Of a DNA stretch of 64,000 nt, positions 35,929-45,594 are shown one piece after another. The DNA lies in NCBI RefSeq assembly GCF_006517255.1, contig NZ_CP041185.1:2418001-2482000 (forward strand), in the 5' to 3' direction. The translations under genes were made by a program, and so were the position numbers. The notes under the pieces were generated by a model. That model ran no database searches. It worked only from the letters and a program-made list of their open reading frames with translations, and was not told the DNA's origin. Each line of letters starts with the position of its first letter. Position 1 is the first letter of the stretch. This DNA comes from Janthinobacterium tructae (GTDB lineage: Bacteria; Pseudomonadota; Gammaproteobacteria; Burkholderiales; Burkholderiaceae_D).

Positions 35929-36960
35929 TCACCCGTTCGCGCTGTTCGTCCCCAGCATCTCGTCGAGCTGCGCCAGAGTGCCAGAGTCCTTCACGACGGC
36001 GCGCAGCCACAGGTGCAGCGGCAGCTCGCCCCAACTGGCGGCCTTCTCGGCCAGGTAGGCAACGGGGCTGTGCGGCTCCGTGCGGCGGAAGAAATCGGCC
36101 ACCTGGCGCAACTGGGCCAGCGCCTGCTGGCGCTGCACGATGGTGCCCCCGCCCCCGTCGGCGCCCTGGCCGGCGGCGGCCGGCGCATCAGCGAAGTCCG
36201 CGCCGGGCGACAGCGGCGCGATGAAATGAATGACGTTTTCCAGCGCTTCGCGCGCGGCGCGAAAACTCGGGCCATCGGCGCCGAAACGCACATCGACGCT
36301 GCGTTCGAACGCCAGCAGCGACTGCATGCAGTATTGCGCATCGGCCAGCAAGCCGTCGGAAAAGGCGCGCGTATTCCTTTGCCGCGCCGCCTCCATCTGC
36401 GCCAGGGTCGCAGCGTCATCGTGGCGCGCATCGCCCCAGCCCTGCTCCGCTGCGCCCTGCGCCAGGCTGGCCGCCGCGCGCTGGCGCGCCGCATCGAAGT
36501 CCTGCAGTGAAAACAGGCCATCCGTCCCTTCGGTCAGCGGGATCTCGCGCAGCAACTGCGGCGTGCGCGACAGCAGCCAGAACACGTTGCCGATGCGCTG
36601 TTCCTGATCGCCCTCTTCCGCCGGCGGGTACAGGCCTGCCCAATAACGCTCGCACAGGCCGGCCAGCAGCGCGTAGCCATCGCCCAGGCCGCGGAAGTGG
36701 CGCGTCTTCGCGTGCGCCTCGGCCAGCCACACGGCCACGCGCAAATCCTTGCTGCGCGCGGCGATCAGCTGTTCGCAGCGCGTCGCCACGAACGGCCAGT
36801 CGGCTTCCTTCAGCGCCGTCACCCACTCGCCCTGGTCCAGGCTTGGATCGTCGTGCTGGCGCGCGCGCGCGATGGCGTCGAGCTCCTGGCTGAAGGTGAT
36901 GTCTTCGCCGCATGGGCTGACGGCGCTGACGGGATGCAGCAACTGCTCCAGGTTGAACAT
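35929..36960 (-). CDS. tssA: Type VI secretion baseplate/tail cap protein TssA
   Basis: A 343-residue protein with the N-terminal ImpA_N domain (residues 5-130, with V-S-P-C-G-E-D and W-L-A-E-A) and a helical C-terminal region. TssA recruits or caps the T6SS tail during assembly. GGAG precedes the ATG. It lies 20 bases after tssH, at the end of the minus-strand T6SS operon. The short length suggests the class without a long C-terminal ring domain, by inference. Confidence 0.9.
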   Translation of the reverse strand: MFNLEQLLHPVSAVSPCGEDITFSQELDAIARARQHDDPSLDQGEWVTALKEADWPFVATRCEQLIAARSKDLRVAVWLAEAHAKTRHFRGLGDGYALLAGLCERYWAGLYPPAEEGDQEQRIGNVFWLLSRTPQLLREIPLTEGTDGLFSLQDFDAARQRAAASLAQGAAEQGWGDARHDDAATLAQMEAARQRNTRAFSDGLLADAQYCMQSLLAFERSVDVRFGADGPSFRAAREALENVIHFIAPLSPGADFADAPAAAGQGADGGGGTIVQRQQALAQLRQVADFFRRTEPHSPVAYLAEKAASWGELPLHLWLRAVVKDSGTLAQLDEMLGTNSANG

Positions 36961-36980
36961 GGCGCTCTCCGCAAGGTGGA

Positions 36981-39620
36981 TTATCGGATCGTGTACTTGA
37001 ACTGCCCCTGCTTGCCGGCGCTGACGCGTATCGAGGTGATCGGCTCGCCGTCTGCCATGCGCGCCAGCACCGCTTCGGCGATGGCCGGCAGCAGGCTACC
37101 GTTGAGAATTTGATCGACATTGCGCGCGCCCGAATCGACCTCGGTGCAGCGCGCCAGCACGGCGTCGACCAGGCCCGCGTCATGGCTGAACTGCGCCTGG
37201 TGGTTGCGCGCGATGCGCGCGCCGATATGCGCCAGTTTCAGGGCGATGATCTCGGCCAGCACCGCGTCGTTCAGCGGATAGAACGGCAGCACCTTCAGGC
37301 GTCCCAGCAAGGCCGGCTTGAAATGCGCCACCAGTTGCGGGCGCACCAATTCCTCCAGCGCGGCCGGCGTGGGCAAGTCTTGCGCTGCCCGGTTCAGGCA
37401 GGCGGCCATCATGGCGCCGGAACCCAGGTTCGAGGTGGCGATGATGATGGTGTTGCGAAAATCGACTTCGCGCCCTTCCGCATCATCGAGCACGCCCTTG
37501 TCGAAGACCTGGAAAAACAGTTCGAGCACGTCGGGATGCGCTTTTTCCGCTTCGTCGAGCAGCACCACGCTGTAGGGCTGGCGCCGCACGGCTTCCGTCA
37601 GCACGCCGCCCTCGCCATAGCCGACATAGCCGGGCGGTGAGCCTTTCAGGCCGGCCACGCTGTGCGCCTCCTGGTATTCGCTCATGTTGATGGTAATGAG
37701 CTTGCGCTCACCGCCATACAGCAGGTCGGCCAGCGCCAGCGCCGTTTCCGTCTTGCCCGTGCCGGACGGCCCCGTGAACAGGAACACGGCTTGCGGCTTG
37801 TTCGGGTCGTCCAGGCTGGCACGCGCCGTGCGCACGCGCTGTGCCACCGCCGCGATGACGTGGTCCTGTCCCAGCACCCGTTCGCGCAGCGCCCCGTCAA
37901 GGGTCAGCACCGTGCGGATCTCGTCCTTGAGCATTTTCCCCAGCGGGATGCCGGTCCAGCCAGCGACGATGCCGGCCACCACCTGCGCATCGACTTCCAG
38001 CGGCGACAGCGGTGTTTCTCCCTGCAGGGCCGCCAGTTCTTCCTTCAGCGCCAGCAGGCGCGCCGCGCCCACTTCGCCCGGCCGCTCGCCGCGCAACTGC
38101 GCGCGCAGGTCGCCGATCTGCGCCACCAGCGTTTTTTCGCGCTCCCATCGCTGCGCCAGGGCCGCGATCGCCGCCTGCCCTTCATCATGCTCGCGCCGCA
38201 GCTGCACCAGGCGCGCGGCAGCGGCTTTATCGGGCGCTTCGCCGTCAGTCGCCTCGCGCGTCAGGGCGGCGATTTCCGCGCCGATGCGTTCCTGCCGCCG
38301 GTTCGCGTTTTCCAGCTGCGCCGGCGTGGCGCGCTGGCCCAGCGCCACCTTGGCGCAGGCCGTATCGAGCACGCTGATGGCCTTGTCGGGCAGCTGACGC
38401 CCGCTGATATAACGGTGCGACAGGCGCACCGCCTCGACGATGGCGGCGTCGCGCACGCGGATGCCGAAATGGCGCTCCATCAGCGGCGCCATGGCGCGCA
38501 GCATGGCGCAGGCGATGTCCTCGCTTGGCTCTTCCACCTTCACCACCTGGAAGCGCCGTGCCAGCGCCGCATCCTTTTCAAAGTATTTTTTGTACTCGCT
38601 CCAGGTGGTGGCGGCGATGGTGCGCAGGGCGCCGCGCGCCAGCGCAGGTTTCAGCAGATTGGCCGCGTCGTTCTGCCCCGCCTGGCCGCCGGCGCCGATC
38701 ATGGCGTGCGCCTCATCGATGAAGAGGATGACGGGATGCGGGCTTTTCGCCACCTCGTCGATAACGTTCTTCAAGCGGCTTTCAAATTCTCCCTTCACGC
38801 TGGCGCCGGCCTGCAGCAAGCCCATGTCGAGCGCGTGGATGTGCGCCCCCTGCAGCACCTCGGGCACGTCACCGGCGGCGATGCGCAAGGCCAGGCCTTC
38901 CACCACGGCAGTCTTGCCCACACCCGCCTCACCGGTAAGTATCGGATTGTTCTGGCGCCGGCGCAGCAGGATGTCGACGGCCTGGCGTATCTCGCCCTCG
39001 CGGCCGATCACGGGATCGAGCTTGCCGTCGCGCGCCAGTTGCGTCAGGTCGGTGGTGAACTGGTCCAGCGCCGGGGTCTTGCTGGCCAAAGTCGCAAGCG
39101 GATCGTCGGGTGTCTCGGAAAGCTGCGGCACGGCCGCGCTTTCCTCCCCGGAGCCGGCCGTCAGCTTGTCCGGATGGTGCTTCAATTGCTCCACGCTGAA
39201 GCGGGCGAACAGCTTCGAGCCGCGGTACGCGAGCTGCGACAATTCCGGCTCCGTCAGCAGCGCCAATAACAGATGGCGGCTGCGGATGGGTCCCGGCTGA
39301 GCCGTATCGAGCGAGGCGACCAGCCAGGCGTGCTCGAACAGCAGCGGCAAATGGGGAGAGAAGACGGGCGTGCGCGCGCTGCCCGTGCGGAAGCTGCCGA
39401 TCTCGCGGCGCAGGTCCGCCTCCAGCGTCGTCAGGCTGATTTCGCTGCGCCGCGCGATAGTGACGAAATCGCTGCGTTCCTGTTCCAGCAGGGCCAGGAA
39501 CAGGTGTTCGATATCGACTTCATACTGCCCCAGTCCCACGCAGATGCCGGCGGCGCGGGTGGCGGCCGTGCGCGACGTGTCATTCAGTTTGGCGATCAGG
39601 GTTTTCAAATGGTTGCTCAT
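36981..39620 (-). CDS. tssH: Type VI secretion sheath-disassembly ATPase TssH (ClpV)
   Basis: An 879-residue AAA+ ATPase of the ClpB family. The N-domain covers residues 1-150; the first nucleotide-binding domain has G-E-A-G-V-G-K-T at 230-237 and L-F-I-D-E-A-H; a coiled-coil middle region follows; the second domain has G-P-S-G-T-G-K-T near 625 and V-L-L-D-E-A-E-K-A-H-P. It recycles the contracted TssB/TssC sheath. ATG at 39620 overlaps the tssE stop by ATGA and has GGGAG 8 bases upstream. The frame is open further to 40244 but that is out-of-frame tssE and hcp sequence. Confidence 0.96.
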   Translation of the reverse strand: MSNHLKTLIAKLNDTSRTAATRAAGICVGLGQYEVDIEHLFLALLEQERSDFVTIARRSEISLTTLEADLRREIGSFRTGSARTPVFSPHLPLLFEHAWLVASLDTAQPGPIRSRHLLLALLTEPELSQLAYRGSKLFARFSVEQLKHHPDKLTAGSGEESAAVPQLSETPDDPLATLASKTPALDQFTTDLTQLARDGKLDPVIGREGEIRQAVDILLRRRQNNPILTGEAGVGKTAVVEGLALRIAAGDVPEVLQGAHIHALDMGLLQAGASVKGEFESRLKNVIDEVAKSPHPVILFIDEAHAMIGAGGQAGQNDAANLLKPALARGALRTIAATTWSEYKKYFEKDAALARRFQVVKVEEPSEDIACAMLRAMAPLMERHFGIRVRDAAIVEAVRLSHRYISGRQLPDKAISVLDTACAKVALGQRATPAQLENANRRQERIGAEIAALTREATDGEAPDKAAAARLVQLRREHDEGQAAIAALAQRWEREKTLVAQIGDLRAQLRGERPGEVGAARLLALKEELAALQGETPLSPLEVDAQVVAGIVAGWTGIPLGKMLKDEIRTVLTLDGALRERVLGQDHVIAAVAQRVRTARASLDDPNKPQAVFLFTGPSGTGKTETALALADLLYGGERKLITINMSEYQEAHSVAGLKGSPPGYVGYGEGGVLTEAVRRQPYSVVLLDEAEKAHPDVLELFFQVFDKGVLDDAEGREVDFRNTIIIATSNLGSGAMMAACLNRAAQDLPTPAALEELVRPQLVAHFKPALLGRLKVLPFYPLNDAVLAEIIALKLAHIGARIARNHQAQFSHDAGLVDAVLARCTEVDSGARNVDQILNGSLLPAIAEAVLARMADGEPITSIRVSAGKQGQFKYTIR

Positions 39621-40090
39621 GCGGCGGCTCCCTTGCGGTTGATCGAATAGCGCAGTGACGACGGCTGCAGCACGGCGTCGAAATTGACCGTCTCGCCACC
39701 GGACATCACGGCCAGGGTGCCGCTGATGACGAAGCCGACGCGGTTGATGCTGCCCACCTCCCGCTCCAGGCGGGCGCGCACATTGCGCAGGCGCGGTTCG
39801 TGGCGTTCGATGGCCGCCTTCAGCGCGGCGCAGATGCGGGCGCGGTCTTCGCTGCTGGACAAACACATGCCGGCGAAATCGATCAAGCCATAGTTGACGA
39901 TGGACGCCGCGCATTCCGGATAGGCGTCCAGCGCGCCGGGCGGCAGGGCCACGCGCGTGTTGAGAAGCTCTTCCAGGTCGCGCGCCACCGCATCCTTCAA
40001 TTGTTCCAGCGACAGGCGCGCCGCCACGCCGCCCGCCGCACTGCCGTCGCCCATCAGGCGGTCGAACAGGCCGGGTACATAACTGTCCAT
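39617..40090 (-). CDS. tssE: Type VI secretion baseplate protein TssE (gp25-like)
   Basis: A 157-residue gp25-like baseplate protein; the core includes N-Y-G-L-I-D near residue 67 and the R-L-E-R-E block that contacts the sheath. AGGAG lies 5 bases upstream of ATG 40090. It is followed directly by tssH with an ATGA overlap, where tssF and tssG would normally be found. Confidence 0.92.
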   Translation of the reverse strand: MDSYVPGLFDRLMGDGSAAGGVAARLSLEQLKDAVARDLEELLNTRVALPPGALDAYPECAASIVNYGLIDFAGMCLSSSEDRARICAALKAAIERHEPRLRNVRARLEREVGSINRVGFVISGTLAVMSGGETVNFDAVLQPSSLRYSINRKGAAA

Positions 40091-40156
40091 GCGCTCTCCT
40101 GAAAAATCGGTGCGGCGCGCGGGCGTTGGTGGCCGCCGCGCGCCGCGCACCATCGA

Positions 40157-40648
40157 TCAAGCCACGCGGTTCGCGGCCAGGTCCCAGCCGCCCGAGGTAT
40201 TGCCGCCGGCGCCGCCCGTCACTTTTTGCTGCGTGTATTTCCACTTCACTTTCGAGAACTTGAAGCCGACGTGTTCACCGAGGATGTCGCCTTCTTCCAC
40301 GTTCGGCGTGACGGCGCCGATCAATACATTCTCGATTTCGATTTCAAAGTACTTGACGCGCTCGCCCTGGCCGTCGGCGCGCATGAATTCGAAGCGCGCC
40401 TTGGGAATGGTCTTGCCGGCCGAGCAGGTTTGCAGCAGCACCGGCGAGGCCAGGTCGGCCAGCTTGGAGATGACGATGTCCTTGTGCTCGCAGCGTTCGG
40501 CCGTATGGCCGCCGCCCGTCGAGGCGGTGGCGGACTTCGGCTGCTCGACGCTCCAGCTGACCGATTTGCACTCGATCCAGTCCTTGTGCTTGTCATCTGT
40601 GGACTCGCCCTTGATGCCGTCTATCTGCAGATATACATCGATTGCCAT
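40157..40648 (-). CDS. hcp: Type VI secretion tube protein Hcp
   Basis: A 163-residue Hcp1-type protein starting M-A-I-D-V-Y-L-Q-I-D-G-I-K-G-E, with the typical Y-F-E-I-E-I-E-N-V-L-I segment. Hexameric rings stack to form the inner tube. GAGGAG precedes ATG 40648. It lies between tssC and tssE, the usual place. Confidence 0.96.
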   Translation of the reverse strand: MAIDVYLQIDGIKGESTDDKHKDWIECKSVSWSVEQPKSATASTGGGHTAERCEHKDIVISKLADLASPVLLQTCSAGKTIPKARFEFMRADGQGERVKYFEIEIENVLIGAVTPNVEEGDILGEHVGFKFSKVKWKYTQQKVTGGAGGNTSGGWDLAANRVA

Positions 40649-40679
40649 GGTGTGCTCCTCTGGTTGAAAGATGGGTGGA

Positions 40680-42170
40680 TCATGAATTGGTCGACTTCGG
40701 CAACTCCGCGACCAGTCGGAGCGAAACGGATAATTCATCGAGCTGGAAGTGCGGCCGCAGGAACGACACGGCGCGGTACACGCCGGGCCGGCCCGGCACT
40801 TCATGCACCTGCACGGACGCCTCGCGCAGCGGGAACTGCGCCTTCTGTTCCTGGCTGGCGTTATCGTCGAGCAGTACGTACTGCATCAGCCAGCGGTTTA
40901 GAAAATCTTCCACGTTGGAGGCGGCGGCAAAGCTGCCGATCTTGTCGCGCATCATGGCCTTCATGTAGTGGGCGATGCGCGAGACGGCAAAGATGTACTG
41001 CAGCTGCGACGACAGCACCGCATTCGCATTGGCCGCGTCGCTGTTGTACTTGCGGCTCTTCTGCGCCGACTGCGCGCCGAAAAACGCCGCGTACGCCGTG
41101 TTCTTGCAGTGCACCAGCGAAATGAAGCCCAGGTCCGACAATTCCTTTTCGCGGCGGTCGGTGATCGCCACTTCGGCCGGGCATTTCAGGGCCACGTCGC
41201 CCTCGTCAGTCTTGAAGGTGTGGGTGGGCAGGTCGTCCACCAGGCCGCCGCCCTCCACGCCGCGGATGGCGGCGCACCAGCCGTAATCGGCAAACGCGCG
41301 CGTCAGCTTGCTGCCGAACGCATACGCGGCGTTACACCACAGGTATTTGTGATGGTCGCTGCCGTCGACTTCCTCGACAAAGTTAAATCCTTCGACCGTG
41401 GTGCCGTCAACGGGATTGAAGGGCAGCCGGCCCAGGAAGCGCGGCAAGGTCAGTCCCACGTAGCGTGCATCCTCGGATTCGCGGAAGGCTTTCCATTTCG
41501 CGTACTCGATGGTGTCGAACACCTTGGCCAGGTCGCGCGGCTTGCCCAGATCGCCGTAGCTTTCCAGCCCAAACAGTTCCGGCGCGGCCGAGGCGATGAA
41601 CGGTGCGTGCGCGGCGGCGGCGATGTGCGACATCTGCTCGACGAAATACATGTCTTCCGGCTGGCGCGAGATGGCGAAGTCGCCCAGCAGCGCGGCGAAC
41701 GGCGCGCCGCCGAAGGTGCCGAACTCCTCTTCATACACCTTCTTGAACATGCTGCTCTGGTCGAACTCCAGCGCGGCCTGAAAATCCTTCACCAGCTCGC
41801 GCTTGGTGGCGTTGAACATGCGGATCTGCAGGCGCGTGCCTGTATCGGAATTGCCGACCAGGTAGCGCAGCCCGGTCCAGCTTTGTTCGAGCTGCTGGAA
41901 CGGCGCCGCGTGCATGATTTCGCTGAGCTGGGCGGAGATCAGGCGGTCGATCTCCGCCACGCGCGCGTCCAGCGTCGCCGACAGGCTGGTCGACATCAGC
42001 ACCGTGCCGTCGAGCACCTGCGCCACCAGTTCCGAGATCAGGTCGCGCGCGCGCGCATGCTCGGCGCCGGACTTGGCGACGCGGCTTTGCTCGACGATCT
42101 GGTCCAGCAAATCGGTCGCAGCCGGCGCATCGGCGGTGGATACTGCTAGGGCTTCTGCCTGGGCGTTCAT
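40680..42170 (-). CDS. tssC: Type VI secretion sheath large subunit TssC (VipB)
   Basis: A 496-residue sheath subunit. The family blocks are L-E-Q-S-W-T-G-L-R-Y-L-V, the G-D-F-A-I-S-R region and the C-terminal N-R-W-L-M-Q-Y-V. It polymerises with TssB to form the contractile sheath. It starts one base after the tssB stop, with its AGGAGG inside tssB, indicating coupled translation. Confidence 0.96.
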   Translation of the reverse strand: MNAQAEALAVSTADAPAATDLLDQIVEQSRVAKSGAEHARARDLISELVAQVLDGTVLMSTSLSATLDARVAEIDRLISAQLSEIMHAAPFQQLEQSWTGLRYLVGNSDTGTRLQIRMFNATKRELVKDFQAALEFDQSSMFKKVYEEEFGTFGGAPFAALLGDFAISRQPEDMYFVEQMSHIAAAAHAPFIASAAPELFGLESYGDLGKPRDLAKVFDTIEYAKWKAFRESEDARYVGLTLPRFLGRLPFNPVDGTTVEGFNFVEEVDGSDHHKYLWCNAAYAFGSKLTRAFADYGWCAAIRGVEGGGLVDDLPTHTFKTDEGDVALKCPAEVAITDRREKELSDLGFISLVHCKNTAYAAFFGAQSAQKSRKYNSDAANANAVLSSQLQYIFAVSRIAHYMKAMMRDKIGSFAAASNVEDFLNRWLMQYVLLDDNASQEQKAQFPLREASVQVHEVPGRPGVYRAVSFLRPHFQLDELSVSLRLVAELPKSTNS

Positions 42171-42171
42171 T

Positions 42172-42681
42172 TCAATCCTCCTGCGCTGGGAACTGCGGTT
42201 TCAAACTGGCCAGGCTGTCCGTGTTGTTCAGCACTTCCGTCAGCAAGTCTTCCAACTTGTCGTTGCCGGCCAGCTTGTTGCGCAAGTCGGCCAGCTTGGT
42301 GCGCGCCTCGAGCAGCTTGCGCAAGGGATCGACCTGGCGCACCACCGATTCCGGGCGGAAGTCATCCATCGAGCGGAAGTGCAGGTCGACGGCGAACGTG
42401 CCGCCCGCCTCGCTGATGCGGTTTGGCACGGCGAAACGGGCAACCGGCTCCACGCCGGCCAGCACTTCGTCGAAGTTGTCGCTGTCGATGGCGACGAACT
42501 TGCGGTCCTTCAGGCGTTTTTTCTCGCTGTCCGGATTGCCGCCAAAGTCGCCCAGCACGCCCACCACGAAGGGCAGCTCCTTGTTTTCAATCGCGTCGCC
42601 AATCTCGACGTCATAGGTCATTTGCACGCGCGGTGCGCGTATCTGCTTCAGGCGTTTCTGCACGCTGTCGGACTTGGGCAT
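42172..42681 (-). CDS. tssB: Type VI secretion sheath small subunit TssB (VipA)
   Basis: A 169-residue protein with the VipA N-terminal block R-A-P-R-V-Q-M-T-Y-D-V-E and the L-P-F-V-V-G-V-L-G-D-F segment. AGGA lies 7 bases before ATG. First sheath gene in the minus-strand operon, 37 bases after the TPR lipoprotein gene. Confidence 0.96.
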   Translation of the reverse strand: MPKSDSVQKRLKQIRAPRVQMTYDVEIGDAIENKELPFVVGVLGDFGGNPDSEKKRLKDRKFVAIDSDNFDEVLAGVEPVARFAVPNRISEAGGTFAVDLHFRSMDDFRPESVVRQVDPLRKLLEARTKLADLRNKLAGNDKLEDLLTEVLNNTDSLASLKPQFPAQED

Positions 42682-42718
42682 GTCGCTTCCTTTGCAAGGG
42701 GATGGTGGGGATGCGGGC

Positions 42719-43309
42719 TTACTTCAAGCCGCTGAACGGGTCGGCCGCGCTGCCTGGCGCTGCCGCGCCCTTCGCCGCCGACGTGCCGGAACCGGCGGCG
42801 CGCTTGCCGGCCGCCGGCGGGCGCCTGGCCGGCGGCACCAGCACGTCTTCGCCGATGCTGGCGCGCAGCAGCTTGGCCAGCTCCTGCGCTTCCGAGCGCA
42901 GCGAACCATTCAGATTGTTTTGCCGCGACAGGTCGGCCAGCGCCTTGCCGGACAGGCGCAAACCGCTGACGGCGACGATGCTGTTGGCGACCTTGTCATC
43001 GGGGTCGCGTTCCAGCGCTTCGAGCGCATGGCCGATGGCGTCGCCGTACTGGCCGCGATCGAACTTCATCTGCGCCATTTGCAGCCACGGCGCCTTGTCG
43101 GCCGGGTAGCTGCCGCCACCGGACTTGAGCAGGGTCATGGCGCGTTCGTACTGGCCGGCGCGCGCGGCCGCATCGGCGTCGCTCATCACTTGCGCCAGGG
43201 TCGGCGCGGCAGGTTTGGTGGGCGCCGGCTGGTCTGGCGTGGCGCAGGCGGCCAGCAGCAAGGCGCTGGCGAGGCAGGCAATACGGGGCAACATGGTGGC
43301 TGGCTTCAT
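42719..43309 (-). CDS. TPR-containing lipoprotein at the head of the T6SS operon
   Basis: A 196-residue lipoprotein: signal peptide with L-L-A-A-C lipobox, two TPR-like helix pairs (about residues 40-115), and a basic Pro/Ala-rich tail ending D-P-F-S-G-L-K. AGGA precedes ATG 43309. It sits just upstream of tssB. Similar TPR lipoproteins occur beside tssB in other Burkholderiales T6SS loci as far as I recall; the role is unknown, perhaps assembly or anchoring. Confidence 0.78.
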   Translation of the reverse strand: MKPATMLPRIACLASALLLAACATPDQPAPTKPAAPTLAQVMSDADAAARAGQYERAMTLLKSGGGSYPADKAPWLQMAQMKFDRGQYGDAIGHALEALERDPDDKVANSIVAVSGLRLSGKALADLSRQNNLNGSLRSEAQELAKLLRASIGEDVLVPPARRPPAAGKRAAGSGTSAAKGAAAPGSAADPFSGLK

Positions 43310-43587
43310 CGGGCATTCCTTCACGTGGAAAACGCTACCGCTGGGAAAGATGGGCGGCGCCTTGGTGGAGGCCATTATTGATCGCCAATTTTTTTGCCAG
43401 ATTGAGATTAATCAGCAAAGAAGAAGTTCCGCGCCACAGCGGCGGACAGCTCCATGAATCCTGATCTGGCGCAGTAATTGTCTTGATCGCAGGCGGACTT
43501 TGCGCCAACGCAAGCAGGCCGCTGGCACATGCGTTTAAATGACTGCAAGACTTTTATTTCCACTCACCATTTTTGCAAAGATCGTCC

Positions 43588-44187
43588 ATGCCATCTGACG
43601 CCCCGCTCCGCCGCCTGGCGCGCACCACCCCGCTACTGCTGCCGGTGTTGCTGCTGGCCTTGCTGCAAGCCGGCTGCGCGGGCGGCGCCATCGGCACCCT
43701 GACCAACGCGGCTCTGCAAATGGCCGGCGTGGCCAAGCCGCCGCCCGAACTGCCGGACGCGCAAAAACCGCCGCGCAACGTCAGCATCCGCCTGCACGCG
43801 GCGCAACGCCTCAACACCGATGCCGAGGGCCGGCCGCTGGCGCTGGTGGCGCGCATCTACAAACTGCGCCAGAGCGCCGCCTTCGAGCAGGCCCCATATG
43901 ACAGCTTCCTCGACGCGCAGCGCGAAAAGGCCGCACTGGGCACCGACCTGATGGAAGTGAAGGAAGTGCTGCTGGTGCCGGGCCAGCGCTACGAAGTGCA
44001 GGAAAAAGTCAGCAAGGAAGCGTATTTCATCGGCGTGGTGGCGCTGTTCCGCGCGCCTGCGGCGCAGCGCTGGCGCGCCACCTTTGGCGCCGCCGACGCG
44101 GAACGCGGCGGCATCACCGTCGGCCTGCACGCCTGCGCGCTGAGCGTCAGCGGCACGTCCACGCTGTCAAGCCCGCGCTGCCAGTAG
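43588..44187 (+). CDS. tssJ: Type VI secretion outer-membrane lipoprotein TssJ
   Basis: A 199-residue lipoprotein with a Leu-rich signal peptide and lipobox L-Q-A-G-C, then a transthyretin-like TssJ domain with R-N-V-S-I-R-L-H-A-A and the loop around L-V-P-G-Q-R-Y. It anchors TssM to the outer membrane. The ribosome-binding site is weak; an in-frame TTG at 43573 is less likely. Transcribed divergently from the TPR lipoprotein gene, with 278 bases between starts. Confidence 0.9.
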   Translation: MPSDAPLRRLARTTPLLLPVLLLALLQAGCAGGAIGTLTNAALQMAGVAKPPPELPDAQKPPRNVSIRLHAAQRLNTDAEGRPLALVARIYKLRQSAAFEQAPYDSFLDAQREKAALGTDLMEVKEVLLVPGQRYEVQEKVSKEAYFIGVVALFRAPAAQRWRATFGAADAERGGITVGLHACALSVSGTSTLSSPRCQ

Positions 44188-44223
44188 CGCAAACACACGC
44201 CACACATTCAAAGGAGAAACGCG

Positions 44224-45594
44224 ATGGGCATGGCAGCGAAAGTCTTGTGGGGAGAGGGCCTGTTCCTGCGGCCGCAGCATTTCCAGCGCCAGGATCAGTA
44301 TCACGAAGCGCGCCTGCATCACACGGCCAGCGCACTGCATCCCTACCTGTGGGGCGTGGCGCACATGAAATGGGATCTGGCGGCGCTGCAGACGGGCACC
44401 TTGCGCCTGCTGGCCCTGTCGGCGATCTTCCGCGACGGCGAAGTGTTCGAGGCGCTGGGCGACGGCGCGCCGGGCAGCGATACCCTGCCCCCGCCGGTGG
44501 ATCTGGAAGCGCTGCCGCCGGCGGTGCAGGAAGTGACGTACTACGCGGCGCTGCCCATCCTCAACCGCGAAGGCATGAATTACACGGCGCAGGCGTCAAC
44601 GGCAGGCACGCCTGCAGCCACGCGCTTTGCGCACGCCATGCGCGCCACGCCCGACCTGTTTACGGAGTCCGCCGTGGCCGACGTGGCGTACCTGAAGAAG
44701 ACGGTGCGCCTGATTCCCGACAGCGAGGCGCGCGGCTCCTACGACTGCCTGCCGCTGATCGCCCTGCGGCGCACGGTGTCGGGCGGCTTCGAGCCCGTGC
44801 CATCGTTCATGGCGCCCAGCCTGGCGATCGCCGGCGCGCCGCGCCTGCAAGGCCTGCTGGAACACCTGCTCGACGCACTGCAGGCGAAGGTGAGCGCGCT
44901 GCACGGCCACCACCGCGAGCCAAGCCGCAACGTGATCGAATTCCGTTCGGGTGACGTGTCCTCTTTCTGGCTGCTGCACACGGTCAGCACGGCCGCCGCC
45001 GCGCTGATGCACTATGTGCGCCATCCGGCCCTGCATCCGGAGCGCCTGTACGAGGCGCTGCTGGGCCTGGCGGGTGGCTTGCTCAGCTACTCCAAGCACT
45101 ACACCCTGGCCAGCCTGCCCGCCTACGACCACGCGCATCCGGGCGCCTGCTTCGACGCCATCGACGCGATCATCCGCGAACTGCTCGACACCGTCATCTC
45201 GTCGAAGTATTTTTCCATCGCCCTGCTGGAAGACAAGCCGTCGTATTACCTGGGCAAGCTCGATTCGGGCAAGATCGACCAGCACACCACCTTGTACCTG
45301 GCAATACGCGCCGCCATGCCCGCCATCGAACTGGTGGATGTGGTGCCGCTGCGGGTAAAAGTGGGGGCGCCCGACGACGTGGAAAAATGCGTGCTCACGG
45401 CCATGCCCGGCCTCAAATTGTCGCATGCGCCGCAAGTGCCGGCCGCCATTCCCGTGCGCCCCGACACCTATTATTTTGTACTTGAAAACCGCGGCGCGCT
45501 GTATGAACAGATGCTCAAGGCGCAGTCGATTTCCGTCTACGTGCCGGCCGGCATACGCGACCTGCAGCTGGAACTGATCGCGGTGACGGCATGA
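44224..45594 (+). CDS. tssK: Type VI secretion baseplate-membrane connector TssK
   Basis: A 456-residue protein starting with the conserved V-L-W-G-E-G-L-F-L-R-P-Q-H-F-Q block. TssK trimers link the baseplate to TssL and TssM. AAAGGAG precedes the ATG by 7 bases. It overlaps tssL by ATGA. Confidence 0.96.
   Translation: MGMAAKVLWGEGLFLRPQHFQRQDQYHEARLHHTASALHPYLWGVAHMKWDLAALQTGTLRLLALSAIFRDGEVFEALGDGAPGSDTLPPPVDLEALPPAVQEVTYYAALPILNREGMNYTAQASTAGTPAATRFAHAMRATPDLFTESAVADVAYLKKTVRLIPDSEARGSYDCLPLIALRRTVSGGFEPVPSFMAPSLAIAGAPRLQGLLEHLLDALQAKVSALHGHHREPSRNVIEFRSGDVSSFWLLHTVSTAAAALMHYVRHPALHPERLYEALLGLAGGLLSYSKHYTLASLPAYDHAHPGACFDAIDAIIRELLDTVISSKYFSIALLEDKPSYYLGKLDSGKIDQHTTLYLAIRAAMPAIELVDVVPLRVKVGAPDDVEKCVLTAMPGLKLSHAPQVPAAIPVRPDTYYFVLENRGALYEQMLKAQSISVYVPAGIRDLQLELIAVTA

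Noticed and set aside
39621..40244. Upstream extension of the tssH frame that might be a remnant of tssG
   Set aside because: The extension is the out-of-frame reading of tssE and the hcp end; Arg-rich low-complexity residues and no TssG blocks. The true start at 39620 has a good ribosome-binding site.
43523..43538. TGGCAC-N5-TTTA resembling a sigma-54 promoter upstream of tssJ
   Set aside because: The invariant GC of the -12 element is absent (TTTA instead of TTGC), so sigma-54 control is not supported.
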